64,000 nucleotides of DNA. Source: Spiroplasma eriocheiris. Its GTDB lineage: Bacteria; Bacillota_I; Bacilli_A; Mycoplasmatales; Mycoplasmataceae. The stretch lies in contig NZ_CP011856.1 in NCBI RefSeq assembly GCF_001029265.1, positions 992,001-1,056,000 of the forward strand, read 5' to 3'. Position numbers and translations under genes: made by a program. The notes beneath the pieces are model-generated. The model saw only the letters and a list, made by a program, of their open reading frames with translations. It did no database searches and was not told the DNA's origin. Below are positions 20,910 through 33,690 of the stretch, one piece after another (position 1 is the first letter of the stretch; every line of letters starts with the position of its first letter).

Positions 20910-21848
20910 TTATAACTCATCGCTTAATTTTTTATTAATATAAAAAGTAGAATTTTCTATTGATTCTATTAATTTTCCTTTATCTTTAGGTTCTTTTTGC
21001 AAATTATAGCCTGTCTTTAAATCAATTAATTTTCAATATGAAATTTTGTGTAACATATTTATAAAATTTTCTAAATCGTTTGAAGTATGATAATAAAAAT
21101 TGATGTTATTAAGAACTTTTGAAATTATAAACAAGGCAAAAATATCATAATCATTAATAGGATTTAATCCAAATATGTCTAAGTCGTACTCACCAATATA
21201 ATTATTTCTTTCTTTAATAAGTAATAATTGAGGAATATTAGATTTATATTTAGGAAAATTATATGTAGAAAGTAAACAATTTGAAAAATCTAACTTCTGA
21301 TTTGTTCTATCATATATCATTCGTCCATGAAGATGAATGATTAATGATTGATTTATTTGCATTTGCTCCTCAAGAATACTATCATAATTTAAAGTAAAAA
21401 TCTTATCATATTTTTTAATTTTCTCTTTGTATTTATCAAATAAAAAATAAGGATTAAAAATAAATTGACTTGTAGATTCTAAATTATAAATATAACCAAC
21501 AAATAAAGATTTAAAAAATTCTATAAATTTATCTCTAATTTTATCTTCACTTAATATTAATCACTTATTAACTTGCTTAGTATATTTTATTATTGCATCT
21601 TCAACACCTTTTTCTTCTGAATTAGTCAAAACTTCATTTAATAATTTTTCAGATCTTTCAATTGCCTTAAAGAAAATGTCTATTTCCTCTTCTGTATATT
21701 GATCATTTCCAAAAAAATATAATTGCTGATATAGTTGCTTAATACTATAATAATTTTTTAATATATCTATAAATTTATTTAAACTAAATTCTTTATTTAA
21801 AGATATATTTATTCCATTTCCAATTAATAATAAACTCATTTTATTCAT
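20910..21848 (-). CDS. SIR2/AbiH-like protein, possible defence NADase
   Basis: 312 aa. Nucleotide-fold motif LLLIGNGINI at the N-terminus, then FTLNYDSILEE near residue 150, LIIHLHGRM near 165 and LDIFGLNPINDYDIF near 240; this series is that of SIR2-like and AbiH-like abortive infection proteins, known to hydrolyse NAD on phage infection. One TGA Trp. After the TAA (20910-20912) the same frame stays open for 34 more codons to a TAG at 20805-20807, so a nonsense change may have removed the tail. Last gene of the island. Confidence 0.6.
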
Positions 21849-21900
21849 AAACTGTTTCTTCTTAATTAATATCCTAAATTTAATTATCTAAAATTATTAT

Positions 21901-23781
21901 CTAACTTTTTATTTTATTTAATTCTGCTTTTAAATAGTTAGATAAATCTAAATTTGTGCAATAAACATAGCAGCCCTTTTGTCCTCTGGTTAAAAAAGTC
22001 CGATATGTATTTAAAATAATTTCTTTTGCTTTTTCATAAGCTAAATGGGGATCTTCTTTTTCTATTTTTTTTAATCCTCTAACTGTTTTATCATTTTTAG
22101 CACGTTTTTTAAAATCAACGATTAACTGGTTATTTTTATATTTTAAGTCATCACCAATAATAACACCAACATACTCAAATTCTAAACCTTGAGAAGTATG
22201 AATTGAACCAATTTGATTTACTGAATTTTGACCAATTGCTCAAGGTTCAGATGATTTAAAATTTCATTGGGCAATAAAATCACCAATTTTAATATCATAT
22301 GCGCTTGGATCATTTTGCGAATTTCAATCTCAACAATATCCTGCCACTATTCGAGATTTATTATTGCTTTTATTTTTTTCTTTAATTATTTTCATCAATT
22401 CACTTGGTGAATCAATTATTTGAAAATCATAATCTGATGCAAAAGAATAATTATCATCTTCATCTTTCATTTCTTTATTATAAAGAACTTTATCAATTCA
22501 ATTTAAATAACCATCAGAACCGTTACATCTAAATTGAGAGGTTAAGGTCATTTTTTTAATTTCAGCATTATAAATATTTGCAAATTCTTCAATCTCTAAA
22601 ATTTGGCCATTATCTGTTAAACTAATTTTTTGTTTTTCATCAATGAAGAATATTGTGAATAAACTAGCATTAATAGCCTCTTTAGTTTGATTTTCACCCT
22701 TGTTAGCATACAACCCTGATTTTTCTTGTAAACGATGAGCCTCATCAATAATTAATGTATCAAAGTAATTTGTTGTAAAAGTATGTAAAGAACTTGAACC
22801 ACTAAATAAACCATCAATATTTTTTATTGTATGGTCACCCTTAAGTTTAAATTTATAAACTTCTCGGGGTGCTGAATTTTTTGAAATATATTTTCCAAGT
22901 TTGCCTTTTTGAATCACATAATTTAAAAACATAATGGCTAAGACTGATTTTCCTGTACCTGGTCCACCTTTCACAATTAATATTCTTTTTTTATTATCTT
23001 TCATTGTTTCATTAAACATTAATTTTGCTTGTTCAAAAACTACTTTTTGATTTCCAATTAGCGTAAACTCGGGATTATTTTCAATCATTGATTTTAAACT
23101 TTCTTGCAAAAACTTGGAAGGTTTAATTTTACCATTTTCAATTTGCCAAATAATATCTCCCTCATCACCATATTTAATATTTTCCTTGATAAAATTTGCT
23201 AATTTGTCTTTATCATGTTTTGTAAATACTGGTGCATATTCTAAATATCATTTATAAATTACATCTAAAACTGGATCATAAACATCTTTTAATTCATAAT
23301 TATGTAAAAAAGAAATTGGTTTTAAAGTTATATTTCTTTCTTCAACTGCTGAACAAAAAGAATTCATTATATCTACATAAGATCATGCTTGATATGATGG
23401 ATGAACAGTTTCTCTTAGTTTACCAGCTAAATATGTTTTAACAATTCCATCTTTATTATTTACCTGTTCAAGATACTCCCATTGTTTTAATTCCATAATT
23501 ATTCCAACTGATTGTTCCTTATCATTATAGCCCGAAATAATAAAATCAACTCTTTTATCGGTATAAGGAACCATATATTCAATTGCAATACCAGTATTCC
23601 CAGGAATATCAGACATTATTAAAACTTCAGCAACTTGATAAAGGGAATTAGACCATGATATTAATTCTTTATGGTTAACATGAACTTTTTTATCTAAAAA
23701 ATGAGTATAAATAATATTTGTAATACTTTGATTTTTAATTTCTTCTAAAAATTTATCTTTTGTTGCTTTGTATATAATCAT
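21901..23781 (-). CDS. PD-(D/E)XK nuclease-DUF2075 helicase fusion
   Basis: 626 aa. N-terminal nuclease-like region (residues 1-130) with KRVDFIISG...IIMELKQW, a D-x-E-x-K pattern. The helicase part has Walker A VKGGPGTGKSVLA near residue 260, Walker B LIIDEAHRL, TLTSQFRCNG, and late motifs GSIHTSQGLEFEYVG and TRGQKGCYVYC. This is the DUF2075 (Schlafen-group-3-like) helicase layout found in defence islands. Starts 2 bases after the dCTPase-like stop. Two TGA Trp codons join the pieces. Confidence 0.82.
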
Positions 23782-23783
23782 CG

Positions 23784-24128
23784 TTATTTTTTATCCTTCT
23801 GCAATTCATTGTATTTTAAAGAATTATCTTTTGCTAATTCTATGGGGTATTTTCTTGCATTTATTTCTAATTTATTAACCACCAATTTTACTATTTCATC
23901 CTCATTACTTATATCAATTAAATCTAATAATTCTATAACGTATATAAAAATATCAGCAATTTCTTCTTTAACATTATCTAAGTTTTTAGGATTTGAAGAT
24001 CATTGAAAATTTTCTAATAATTCAGCTGCTTCAATAATTATTGATTTTGATAATGTTTCTAATGTATGAAATTGCTTTCAATTTCTTTCATTTCTAAATT
24101 TTAATATTTTGTTAATTAAGTCATTCAT
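23784..24128 (-). CDS. MazG-like nucleotide pyrophosphohydrolase (dCTPase type)
   Basis: 114 aa all-alpha NTP pyrophosphohydrolase. FRNERNWKQFHTLETL, IIEAAELLENFQW and EEIADIFIYVIELLD match the RS21-C6/dCTPase branch of MazG; the EExx(x)E and ExxD residues bind Mg. ATG at 24128 with AAAGGA 8 bases upstream. A -10-like TATAAT in the 134-base gap upstream suggests an internal promoter. Within this locus it may alter dNTP pools during phage attack; inference. Confidence 0.85.
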
Positions 24129-24262
24129 TTGTTATTCCTTTCATTAATTGAAAATATATATTATATTTATTGCATACTAATCTCATTATAATATTAAAAA
24201 TTAAATTTTTTGTTTATTTTTTATAGATATCCAAATACATTTAATTTAAAATTAATATTTTT

Positions 24263-26824
24263 TTATTCTAAAATACTAGTATTAACTCAATAAGGTTCAA
24301 AATCTATTGACTCTTTTGAATTATGACCAAGTTGTGGAAGCATAAAGGCATATAAATTTAATGGCTTGCTCATATTTTTATCATCATTTTTTGTTCCTAA
24401 AACAGCATTAAAAATAAATAAAACTGGGTTATCACCTTTTACAAGTTGTTTTCCTTTTAAATATGTTGTGACAGGCTCATTATTTAAAACTAATTCTTTA
24501 ATTTCTTCAAAATGTTCAATATTAGAATTTAAAATTACTTTTAATTTATAATATTTTTCCTTAGTTTGTTCATTATATAAAATTCTCTCATATTTTTTTG
24601 TAGATAAATTATAATCATAATTTCCTAGAGTTACTTGACCTGCCGTTTTCTTAGTAATGTTAGGAATTACTATTTTTCAATTTTTAAAATTTTCTTCATT
24701 AATTAATTCCAACTTAGAAGTAATATAATCTATTTTTTTCTTTGATAAATTTGGAAGTTGTAGTTCTTTACAAAATTTAATTATTTCACTAGAAGATATA
24801 TTTTTATATAAAGTAAAATATCTAGATACAAAATCTGGTTTATATTTTTTTAAAAAGTTATCAACCAATGTATAATTTTTATAGTTTATTTTATGATCAT
24901 AAAAGTAGTCATAAATTTGACTTCTATTGTCAAAATAACTCTTAGCAATTTCGGCACCTTTCATTTTATTACGAGAAGTTGGTTTAGTTTTCTCATGATA
25001 TTGAATTTGATAAATAATTTCTTGGGCTGACAATCCCATTTCTAAGTTTTGAGATAAAAAATGTTTAAATAATTCAAAAGAATCAAAATAATTAATGAAA
25101 TTATTAATAATTTCATCTGTTGTAAATAATTTAGTATATTGAATATACTCACCACGATAACCAAATCAACGACACATTTGCATTGCCGCATCATAAAATG
25201 AAGAATTACGGTAAAAATAACTAACTAATAAACCACTTATTGTTAGGCCTCGAGAAAGTTTATGACCACCAATATAGATAGAATAAGCATAATCATTCTT
25301 TTTAATTTGATCTCTCACTAATTCTGTTATTAAATTAATTCGTTTTCCTTTATCAGATGTATTTAATTCATAACATTGAATTTGATGTAAAATATTTATT
25401 ATTTTGGGTCTAATATCTTCATATGATAACTCTTCACAGTCAAACTCAAAATCAAAACATTTTTTCATTTCATTATGAATTTCATTTTCGTTTCATTTTT
25501 TAAGCTTCAATAAATAATTTTCAATTAATTTTGACATTGTACTTTGGGCAAAAGTCTTAGCTGATATGTTAATTAACATTGATTTTTCAGTTAACTTATT
25601 TACAATATTTCCTCTTTCTTCTTGAACTTCTATAATTGCAGAAGAAACTATAAAAGAATTAATAGCTCAATAAAAAGAATTTAATTCTGTTTCAATGATA
25701 TCTAAATCAACATTTCCTTTTAATAACTCATCTAATATATCAATTTCATAATACGGAATATACCTAATAATTTGAGAACTTAAATCAGAATATTCTGAAA
25801 TAAATGAATCATAACCCGTATAATTTTTACTAGTTTTTAATAAATAAACAAAATCATTAGGAAATAAATTTAAATTTGAACTATTAATCTTGCGATCCGC
25901 TAAGATATTTCCAAAGGGAGTTGCTGTGTAGCCCACATAAGACACTTTTTTAAATAAAGATAATAATTCACAAATTAAGGCATTAATCTTTGAGACATGA
26001 GCATTATTTTTTGGAGAATTATCTAATGACGCTTGATCAGCTTCATCATCTATAATTAAAAATTTTTTAGTATTTAACCGCGGTGTCTTTTGCAATTCAG
26101 TTTTAAAAAAGTTAATTACATTGGCTAAAATGCTAGCATTTTTCTTCACAACAAAAAAATGTGGTTTTACTATGTGGGAACGATAATTTGCCCATTCATT
26201 TTTTGAAAAATCTTTACCATTTGTTAAATTATTAATAGCAGTATCTCATAAAAGGAATTCTCCCATTAAATCTTGATCTATATCATCTGGTAAAATACCA
26301 AAATCATCATTTAACCGGTTAGATGTCTGATCTCGTAAATCATTTACCATTCCGGATAAAACAATAACAGAATGATAACCATAGTCATAAGCTAAAGACA
26401 TTAAACCAGAAAAATTTGCTGTTTTTCCAGATTGAATGTCACCAATAACCAAACCCTTGATCAAAAACTCAGGTACTTCCTCAACTACATCAATCTCATG
26501 CATAATTCTTTTAATATCATAAGCTAATTTTTCAATATCATAATTAGTCATTGTTTGTTTGGTTTTTAATTTATCAATATATCTATCAAAAAGGGTATGT
26601 TTTCGATTTTCATCAATATTTTTTAAAATGTTGGTACCTTCTCCATCATTAATTTTTACTTTTGTTCCAACATTTTCATTTATAAATTGTTCAACTTCTT
26701 CATAAGAAAATTCTGGATATAGCATTATAAACTGTTTAATTGCGGATGTTCTTCCTGTGCTATCATCATCTTCTGTCTTTAATAGTGCAAATAATTTCTC
26801 TTTATTTTTATCTGTCATTTTCAT
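24263..26824 (-). CDS. Z1-domain ATPase
   Basis: 853 aa. Z1 domain proteins occur with nucleases and modification enzymes in defence loci. P-loop GDIQSGKTANFSGL near residue 155, Walker B FLIIDDEADQAS, TATPFGNIL (helicase motif III-like), and the Z1 hallmark GGHKLSRGLTISGL followed by AAMQMCRWFGYR near 560. Several TGA Trp codons. ATG at 26824 lies 13 bases from GAGGGG inside the upstream gene, which it overlaps by 17 bases. Confidence 0.88.
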
Positions 26825-27476
26825 TCTGTTCTATGATCCCCTCTATAATTTTTTTTATTAATATTTGATCTTTACTTATTGGTATTAATCGGTTTATTTC
26901 TTCTAAAATTTTTTCAGATGTTGTTGCTCCGGTTTTAAAAAAAGAGTTCACTAAATATTCGTACATTTCAATTTTATTTTTAAAATTTTGTTGGTTTCTT
27001 AATATTATAAAAGCAAAATTATTATTTCATATTGATTCCAAAGGTAGTAAATGAAGAGTATCAATAAATCTTAATGCAGAATATAACGAATGAATATTTG
27101 TATATGTGTTTTCAAATTTGTTAAGTTCTAAAAAATTATATGTACTAGCAAAAGTTTTTTTACATATAAAAATTAAAGGATAATTCTTATATTCTTCTAA
27201 TTCATCAAGATAACTATGAATATTTTTTTCAATTTGAATTAGATCATTTTTATTTATAAAACTCTGAAAATTAAAGGTAATTTCATTCTCATTTAAAAAA
27301 CTAATCATATTTATATCAACTAAAGAATCTATAAGTAATCTTCGATTAATTCTTGAATTATTTAGAGAAATACAGCCTAGGAAATTAATAAATTCTTGTA
27401 AATTAATCCTTTCCTTATCTATTCATCTGTTTAAAATATATTCTGAAACCTCTTCATTGCTTTTAAAAGGTTCCAT
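26808..27476 (-). CDS. Unknown protein of the Z1 locus
   Basis: 222 aa, no signal peptide or membrane segment, mostly alpha-helical. N-terminus MEPFKSNEEVSEYILNRWID; two TGA Trp codons. No motif recognised. It overlaps the Z1 gene and starts right after the OB-fold gene, so it is probably a stoichiometric partner. It might be the small middle component seen in ATPase-plus-effector defence loci, but nothing in the sequence proves that. Confidence 0.65.
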
Positions 27477-27478
27477 AT

Positions 27479-27823
27479 TTATCCAAATACTTTCCATAAT
27501 AAATTGCTTATTTCTTCAGTTTCATTTTTATTTTCTAATTCACTTAACAAAATGGCTTTTTCAATAATAAGTAAATTACCATTGTGGACATGCTTTTCAT
27601 AACCTATTAAATAAGCTTTTTGATTTAAGAAATTTTCCTTAAATTTAACTAAATTTATGTGTGGATGATCCCATACATAAAAATCTACTCTAGCATTTTC
27701 TTCTCTGTTATCCCATGAAATATTATTTGTTCACATATATCCTCTTAAATATAACCGACCATATTTATCTCTTGCCATTTCAGAAATTTCTACAACTTCT
27801 CCTTTTAAAATAGTAATGTTCAT
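27479..27823 (-). CDS. OB-fold, SSB-like protein
   Basis: 114 aa. ILKGEVVEISEMARDKYGRLYLRG, then VDFYVWD and FLNQKAYLIGYEK follow the strand pattern of single-strand DNA-binding proteins (strand-rich, FYVWD where SSB has FIPVVVWG, then a G-x-V step). It is shorter than normal SSB and lacks the acidic tip. AAGGGG ribosome site. A role in binding ssDNA for the nearby nuclease-helicase is inference. Confidence 0.5.
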
Positions 27824-27837
27824 ACTAAACCCCTTTT

Positions 27838-28824
27838 CTACAAAAACCTTCGTAATATTAAGAAATATTCTTCTAACAGTTGAATTGTTTCTCTAATTTC
27901 CGAATCTTTATAAAACAATTCAGACTCTAAACTATTATGTTCATTAATTTCTGGGCCATAAAAATAATATTCACAAATATCATAATCATAATATTGTTCA
28001 CATAGATCAATAAATTCTTCAAAAATTTCTTCGTAATTATATTTAGCATATTTATAAACATTATTTTTAGAATTAATCTTTTCTCACTTGGAAGTAATAA
28101 ATTCTCCTAACTGTTGAAATGTGTAACGATCATCTTGATTATTTTTAATTTTATAAGTAATAAATTGCTTGAGAGTTTTTTTTTGATATCTTATTTTCTT
28201 ATAAATTAACTTAGTAATCTTAGTCTCTTTAATATTTGGATTTTTGTTAATTCTTTTGATTCAACTAGAACTTAAAATTTTTAAAAACTTATCATAAAAT
28301 TGTTGGGATTGCTTTATATTATTTTCACTAATTAAATTATTTTTAACTCATGCTTTTGCCAAAATATTTGAAAAAGAATCTAATAATCCTAAAGTTAATT
28401 TATTATTAAAGTCTTTAATATTTAATAAGATTTTATCAAAGAAGATCCGGCACTCTAAATAATAAATATCATCGTTGCGGAGGTTTGCTTCAAAATTAAT
28501 GTTATCAAGCGGATAATTTATTACATCTGGTTCAACGAGGATGGTTATAATCTTATACTTATCCTTTTGTTTATTGTATAATGCCACATCAAAATAGTTA
28601 TACAACCCATCATCATTTAATTCTTGGTTTCGACAGTTAATTATTTGAAAATCAAAAAATAAGTGCTTTCACTTGACCAAAAAATCATGTTCCAATCCAA
28701 AACCATGGTTGGTATTATTTAATATTTTTAATAAATTAGCTTTTGTTTTAATAGCGCCATGAATAACATTCATTTTTGCCCTATCATTAACTAAGCTTAA
28801 ATCTCATTGATATTCCCCATTCAT
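27838..28824 (-). CDS. Unknown protein, first gene of the Z1 locus
   Basis: 328 aa, cytosolic. Residues ~75-140 contain LFFDFQIINC, YNYFDVALYNK and ITILVEPDVI, a strand-turn pattern faintly like a restriction-nuclease fold, but the catalytic Lys is not evident. The C-terminal half is charged helix ending LEEYFLILRRFL. ATG at 28824 with an AGGA site. The downstream genes follow within 15 bases, so it heads the operon. Confidence 0.6.
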
Positions 28825-28956
28825 AATATTTTTTCCTAACATTAAAAAAATTTTACCTATTCAAATATATTATTACATAATTTTTATTAATTTAAAGTAG
28901 TTTTATTAATAAAATAACAAGATATTAGATTGAATAGTATTTATTATCAAAATTAA

Positions 28957-29010
28957 AAGGTGTTCTTTATTTGCTTCCAAATAAAGAACACCTTGTTTTT
29001 TATATTTTTT
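28957..29010. terminator. Strong hairpin terminator between effector and defence operons
   Basis: A perfect 17-bp stem (AAGGTGTTCTTTATTTG, loop CTTC) at 28957-28994. T-rich runs on both strands; on minus it closes the three-gene operon 36084-29069 and insulates the Z1 operon. Confidence 0.9.
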
Positions 29011-29068
29011 TCAAAAATTATAAATATTTCCCCAGATATTGATACCCAAATTACTTATATTTTTTTAC

Positions 29069-31819
29069 TTAGCGGGCTAGTTCTTTCTCTATTTTTTTAG
29101 CTTTTGTGCCAGTTGCCTTGGCTTCGATTTCTTTTGCTTCTTTTTTTAGTTGTTCTAATCGTTGCTGAATTTCGTTGGTTTTGTCGATATTACTAGATTT
29201 TTTTTCTGCATTTGAAACTTTTAATACTTGCTCAATACTAAAACGGGACTTACTTTTAGGAGTTGGTTTTTCTGATTTAGCATAAGAAGATTGATTATTA
29301 TATTCCTCTAAATAAGCATTCATACCATCTTGAGAATCAGTAGATTCAGTAATTTTTAAATCTTTATCCTCCGAATAAGTATCTAATTTTTGAGTAATTA
29401 TTTCATATGCTTTGGTAAGAATATTATCTTTTTCAGAATTTGTTTCAAGTAATTTTTTCAACATTTTAATTTCACTAATATCTATTATTTGAGGATTCCT
29501 GTCAGCCTTATATTGTGGTTGAATAAATTTGTTTTCCACAATCTCTATGTTCCAAAAATAAAAATAAGTTTCAAATTTAGTAGACATTTGTTTAGTGACA
29601 GCATCAAAATATTCTTTATCTTTAGAAGTACCCGCTCAAATTAATGATTGTTCTCCCCACTCATCTAAAAGAATTGCAGGCCTTCCTTCTTTATCTATAC
29701 ATTGACCATTAATATCTTTTTTATTTTCTCTCCGTAAAGTTACAATTCTAAAATAATTAGACAGTGGTGGATTATCTTGTTTAGAAGGTTCTTCTTCTAG
29801 GGTTAACTTTTTGAAAGCCACTTTAACACCTTTTTCTAAAAGTTCATCTTCAGGTTTGATAAAATCATCGATTTTATTGATGGTATTTTTTGTCTTCTCA
29901 GAAGATAAAGGTGGTTTTTTAATAAAAGAAGGATGATCATATTTGTGACGTTCTCTTTCAATATCTCTTTGTTGCTCCAAACTACGTTCTGGTGGTAAAT
30001 TATTACGATCTTTTGCAGGACCAAGATTTATTGTAAATTTTAATGAAGTTCTGGAATCTTTATGCTTTGTTTTGTCATGAGATTTTAATTTTGACGGTGA
30101 TGATGATTGTTTGTTTTGGGTAATAATACTACCAATATGTATTTTTTTCTGACTTTGTTTTTTAGTAGCAGAAGAAAAACGGGGGAATGTTTCTATAGTT
30201 TCAGGTTGTGAAACAAGTGGTTGATATTCTGAACGTTCAGTTTTCTTGGCAATTTCAACCATCCTTTCTTCTTCAATAAGTTTTTTATTCTTTAATAAAT
30301 TTTCTCATAATACTAATCGAGTATCATCAATTTGTTTTCTAAAAGCACCATCTTCATCATTATATTTTTCTTCAAAAGCTTTTTGATTAAAATTAAAGTT
30401 AACAATAGAAATTGTGTTTTTTTCTTCAATGGGAACTTTAATATTTTGAATAAATTTTTTTATTGTACTCAGTAGCTGATCATAGTCATCTTGGGCAATC
30501 TTATCAGGAATAATATTACCTAAATTATTATTGCCTTTTTGTGCTAGAATATTACATAATTTTTCATAATCTGCAATCTTAACCATTAAATTATTTTCAA
30601 TTTCTGTGGCCTTACTTTTTAATTCTTGATATTCATTTCATTGCTGATCAGAATCTTTTATATTAATAATTACTAATTCCTGTAAAATATGTTTATTTGC
30701 TTCCTTAGCAAAATCAGCAGCATGTCTAAAAAGCAAACATTTTTTAAATATTTCTTCTCCATATTTTTGTCTTAAGTTATGGGTAGTTTTAACAATATTA
30801 AATCTTAATTCAAAATAATCTCCATATTGCTCATATGCTTTTTGTTTTTCTCAACAAGTAAAAAAATGAATCATCGGAAGTTTGTCAATTCGGTGTTTAT
30901 TAATATTTGTTTTATACTTTTGAATATCAATAAAGAAATTACTATATGGAATAATTGACTTATTAATCTTAATATCTTCTTTACCACCTTGTCTATAATA
31001 CTCTCGTTGAAGATCTAAAAAAAATTTTTTAATTTTTTGACATTGAAGATTATCACTCCCTTTAAATCCCGATGAAAATTTATAATTATCAATTATTTTA
31101 TCAATTTCTGCGGTTAATTGTTCAGTAAATAATTGTGGCGAAGATTCGCCGTCACCATATAGTGTTTTATAAACCGCAAAAGGATAAAAATAAAAGTCAA
31201 GTTCATTATTTGTGAAAAGTTTTCCACGGTTAATAACTTCATTACCAAAATTATAAGTATAATTCCATTTTTGGACAAAATCATTATTTTTAATTTCACA
31301 AAAAATTTTGTGCTCTAAACTATTTTCCGAAAAAGTGGCTGCTTTTTCAGCAATTTTTGGTTCTATAATATTTTTTTTATAATTATCTGACCATTCCTTT
31401 ATCCTTTTAGTAACTTCTTCACTAGTGGGTTGGTCTATAAATGGTTCAATTCCTTTTTTCAAAGCAGCTTCTTTCATTAATAATGCTGATATTTCATATA
31501 GGGCAAGTTTGGCTAGCGGTTCTTTGGGAAATTCTTCAATAAAAGCATGATAAAGCGGCTTTTGAATAGTATGACGGCCTTTTTTCTCGTCAGAGAATGA
31601 AATTTCTCTGCTTATATTGCCATGATTAGACAGCAATGTTGGTAAGGAATAGAATTTATCAGCAACTAAAGGCATATCTTTAATCGTCCTTTTTTCTTCT
31701 TCGTTCATATAATATGCTTTCATATTCATAAATTTTTCAATATGTTTGAGCACTGCTTCTTGATTATCAGCACTAAGTTCACTTATAAATAGTATTGGAT
31801 TAATAGGTATTACTTTCAT
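29069..31819 (-). CDS. Large unknown protein, 916 aa, effector operon
   Basis: One frame across four TGA Trp codons. No signal peptide or membrane helix. Residues 1-520 look globular and mixed; about 520-680 is a low-complexity Ser/Lys/Pro linker; a second small globular part (LDEWGEQSLIWAGTSK) and a tail KTNEIQQRLEQLKKEAKE follow. The tail resembles those of the two genes upstream. ATG at 31819 with AAAAGGAG. Third gene of the operon, 30 bases after the glycosyltransferase-like gene. Family not recognised. Confidence 0.7.
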
Positions 31820-31849
31820 AATTTTTATCTCCTTTTATTAAAATACTGG

Positions 31850-33661
31850 TTATTTTATTTTAGCTTCTGACAACTGTTGCAGAGGAACAACTTTAGACTT
31901 TTTGTCGGATTTTTTAAGGTTTTCTAAACGACGGGTAATTTCGCGATCTTTCTCTATATTTTCCTGTTGTTTTAACATAACCTTTTCTGATAGTGTAGTT
32001 TTCTGAGAATGCGAAAAATTTTTGGTTTTTTTTACATTGTTTTCTAGTAGATCATTAATTGTAGGTTTATGAGGAGCTGGTTTCCGATAATTAGAAATTA
32101 AACTTTCAATAGTTAATGGTGCTTTGCGGTGGGTTTTCGGGTTATTTGTGATTTCAAGTGGTTTTGTAATTCAATTCAAAAACAATTTCATTAATTTTTT
32201 ATCTAAATCTACTAGACTTTCTGAAAGCGAAACTTTACTTGTAGCATATCCACCAGATTGCAAATGTCTATATAAATAATTGGCAAAAGAAAATTTCTTG
32301 TTATTTAATACCGACTGTAAGTTAGACTGTCCGGTTGTTAATTTAGAATTAGCAAATAATTTAGGATTGATTTTTCCAATATCAAAATTGTTATCTTCAT
32401 ATTTTTTAATATTTAGATAATTATTTACCATCACAGCCTCTTCATGAATCTTCTGATAAAGTGACGGGTTAAGATTAATGTCCTTAAATGTCATCCGATT
32501 AATTTCACTAATGATATAGTTAGTAATTTTATTATTTTTATTACCTACCATCAAGTTATTAAAATTCACCATTTTATAACCTTGCGAACGGAGAACAGTT
32601 AAATCATCTTTTAAAAATTTTTCCATCGGAACCGTCATTAGCATTTGCTTAACATGTTTTTTTATTTCATCATCAGTGGGTAAAATAGTAAGGTTTCCAT
32701 TTAGCTTATTGCTTATTTCTTGGTTTAATCACGGGTCAGTCTGGTTGAGAGGAGTAAAATTTTGGTCATTTATTGTGAGGTCGGGTATTGTTAATGAATT
32801 AATTAATTGTTCTCCATTTTCACGAGGAATTTGATTTAAATTAATTAACTTTTGAAGTTCTTTTGTAAGATAATTAAAATTAACTTCTGGTAGATAATCT
32901 AAGTTAAGATATGCTCCCCCATAAGCTTTAATTAATAATTGCGAAATATAATTAGTTGCCATTTTTAAATTGCCATTGAATAATTCATTAAGATAATTAT
33001 CAAAAAAGTAAATAATATCACCTTGGCAACTATTAGATAAATTGACAAAATTTTCTTTCACATCTAATAAATTAATATTTAATGTTTTTAACTTAATTAT
33101 CATCTCTGATCATTCTTTTTCATGCTGACTGAAAAAATTGTCAGCAGTTTCCACAGTTAAAATATTTTGGTCAATAAATATTTGTTTTATTTTTGCATAA
33201 TTGCTTTCTTTTTGCATATGGCATTCTTTTAATAAGTAGTCTAAAACAGTATTATTTTGCAATGGTGGAATAATTTCTTGTAATTTTTTGACAATATAAC
33301 CATCCTTATTTGTTCATAAGTTTAACTTATAATTAGGATAGAGTTTACTTCAGCATTGATAATTTTTTATGTAAGTCGGGTCTCAATTATTTCAATCAAC
33401 ATACGCATGAAAAATTTGTTCATTTTTTGGAAGTGGCTGTGCTATTTTTTTTAACTCTTTATCAATTAATTTTAAAAGTTTTAATTTATCAACATTATTT
33501 TCTTCTACATTTAAATGAACAATGGTTTTTAAAGCTAATAATTGTTTTTCCGATTCTAATAAATCAACATTTTGATTAAATTTTACCAAAAAATTATTAT
33601 AATCTCGTTCTTTAAATAAATCTAATTTATTAATTAAATTTATAATTTTTTCTTTTTTCAT
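31850..33661 (-). CDS. TcdA/TcdB-like glycosyltransferase, putative toxin
   Basis: 603 aa with no signal peptide. IFHAYVDWNNWD (near residue 85) and WSKLYPNYKLNLWTNKDG match the donor-binding start of clostridial large-toxin-type glycosyltransferases, and IKAYGGAYLNLDYLPEV (near 245-260) matches their YGGxYLDxDxLP motif. The first Asp of DXD is Asn here (NLD), and the Asp/Arg of the SDxLR helix are Asn/Ser, so activity may be altered or lost. The C-terminal 150 residues are basic and end ITRRLENLKKSDKKSK. AAGGAG site before ATG at 33661. Domain call is by eye. Confidence 0.65.
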
Positions 33662-33690
33662 AATTTTCTCCTTAAATTTTAATAATTTTA

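Noticed and set aside
29836..30024. Alternative minus frame within the 916-aa gene
   Set aside because: Shadow of the long frame that is open across 916 codons.
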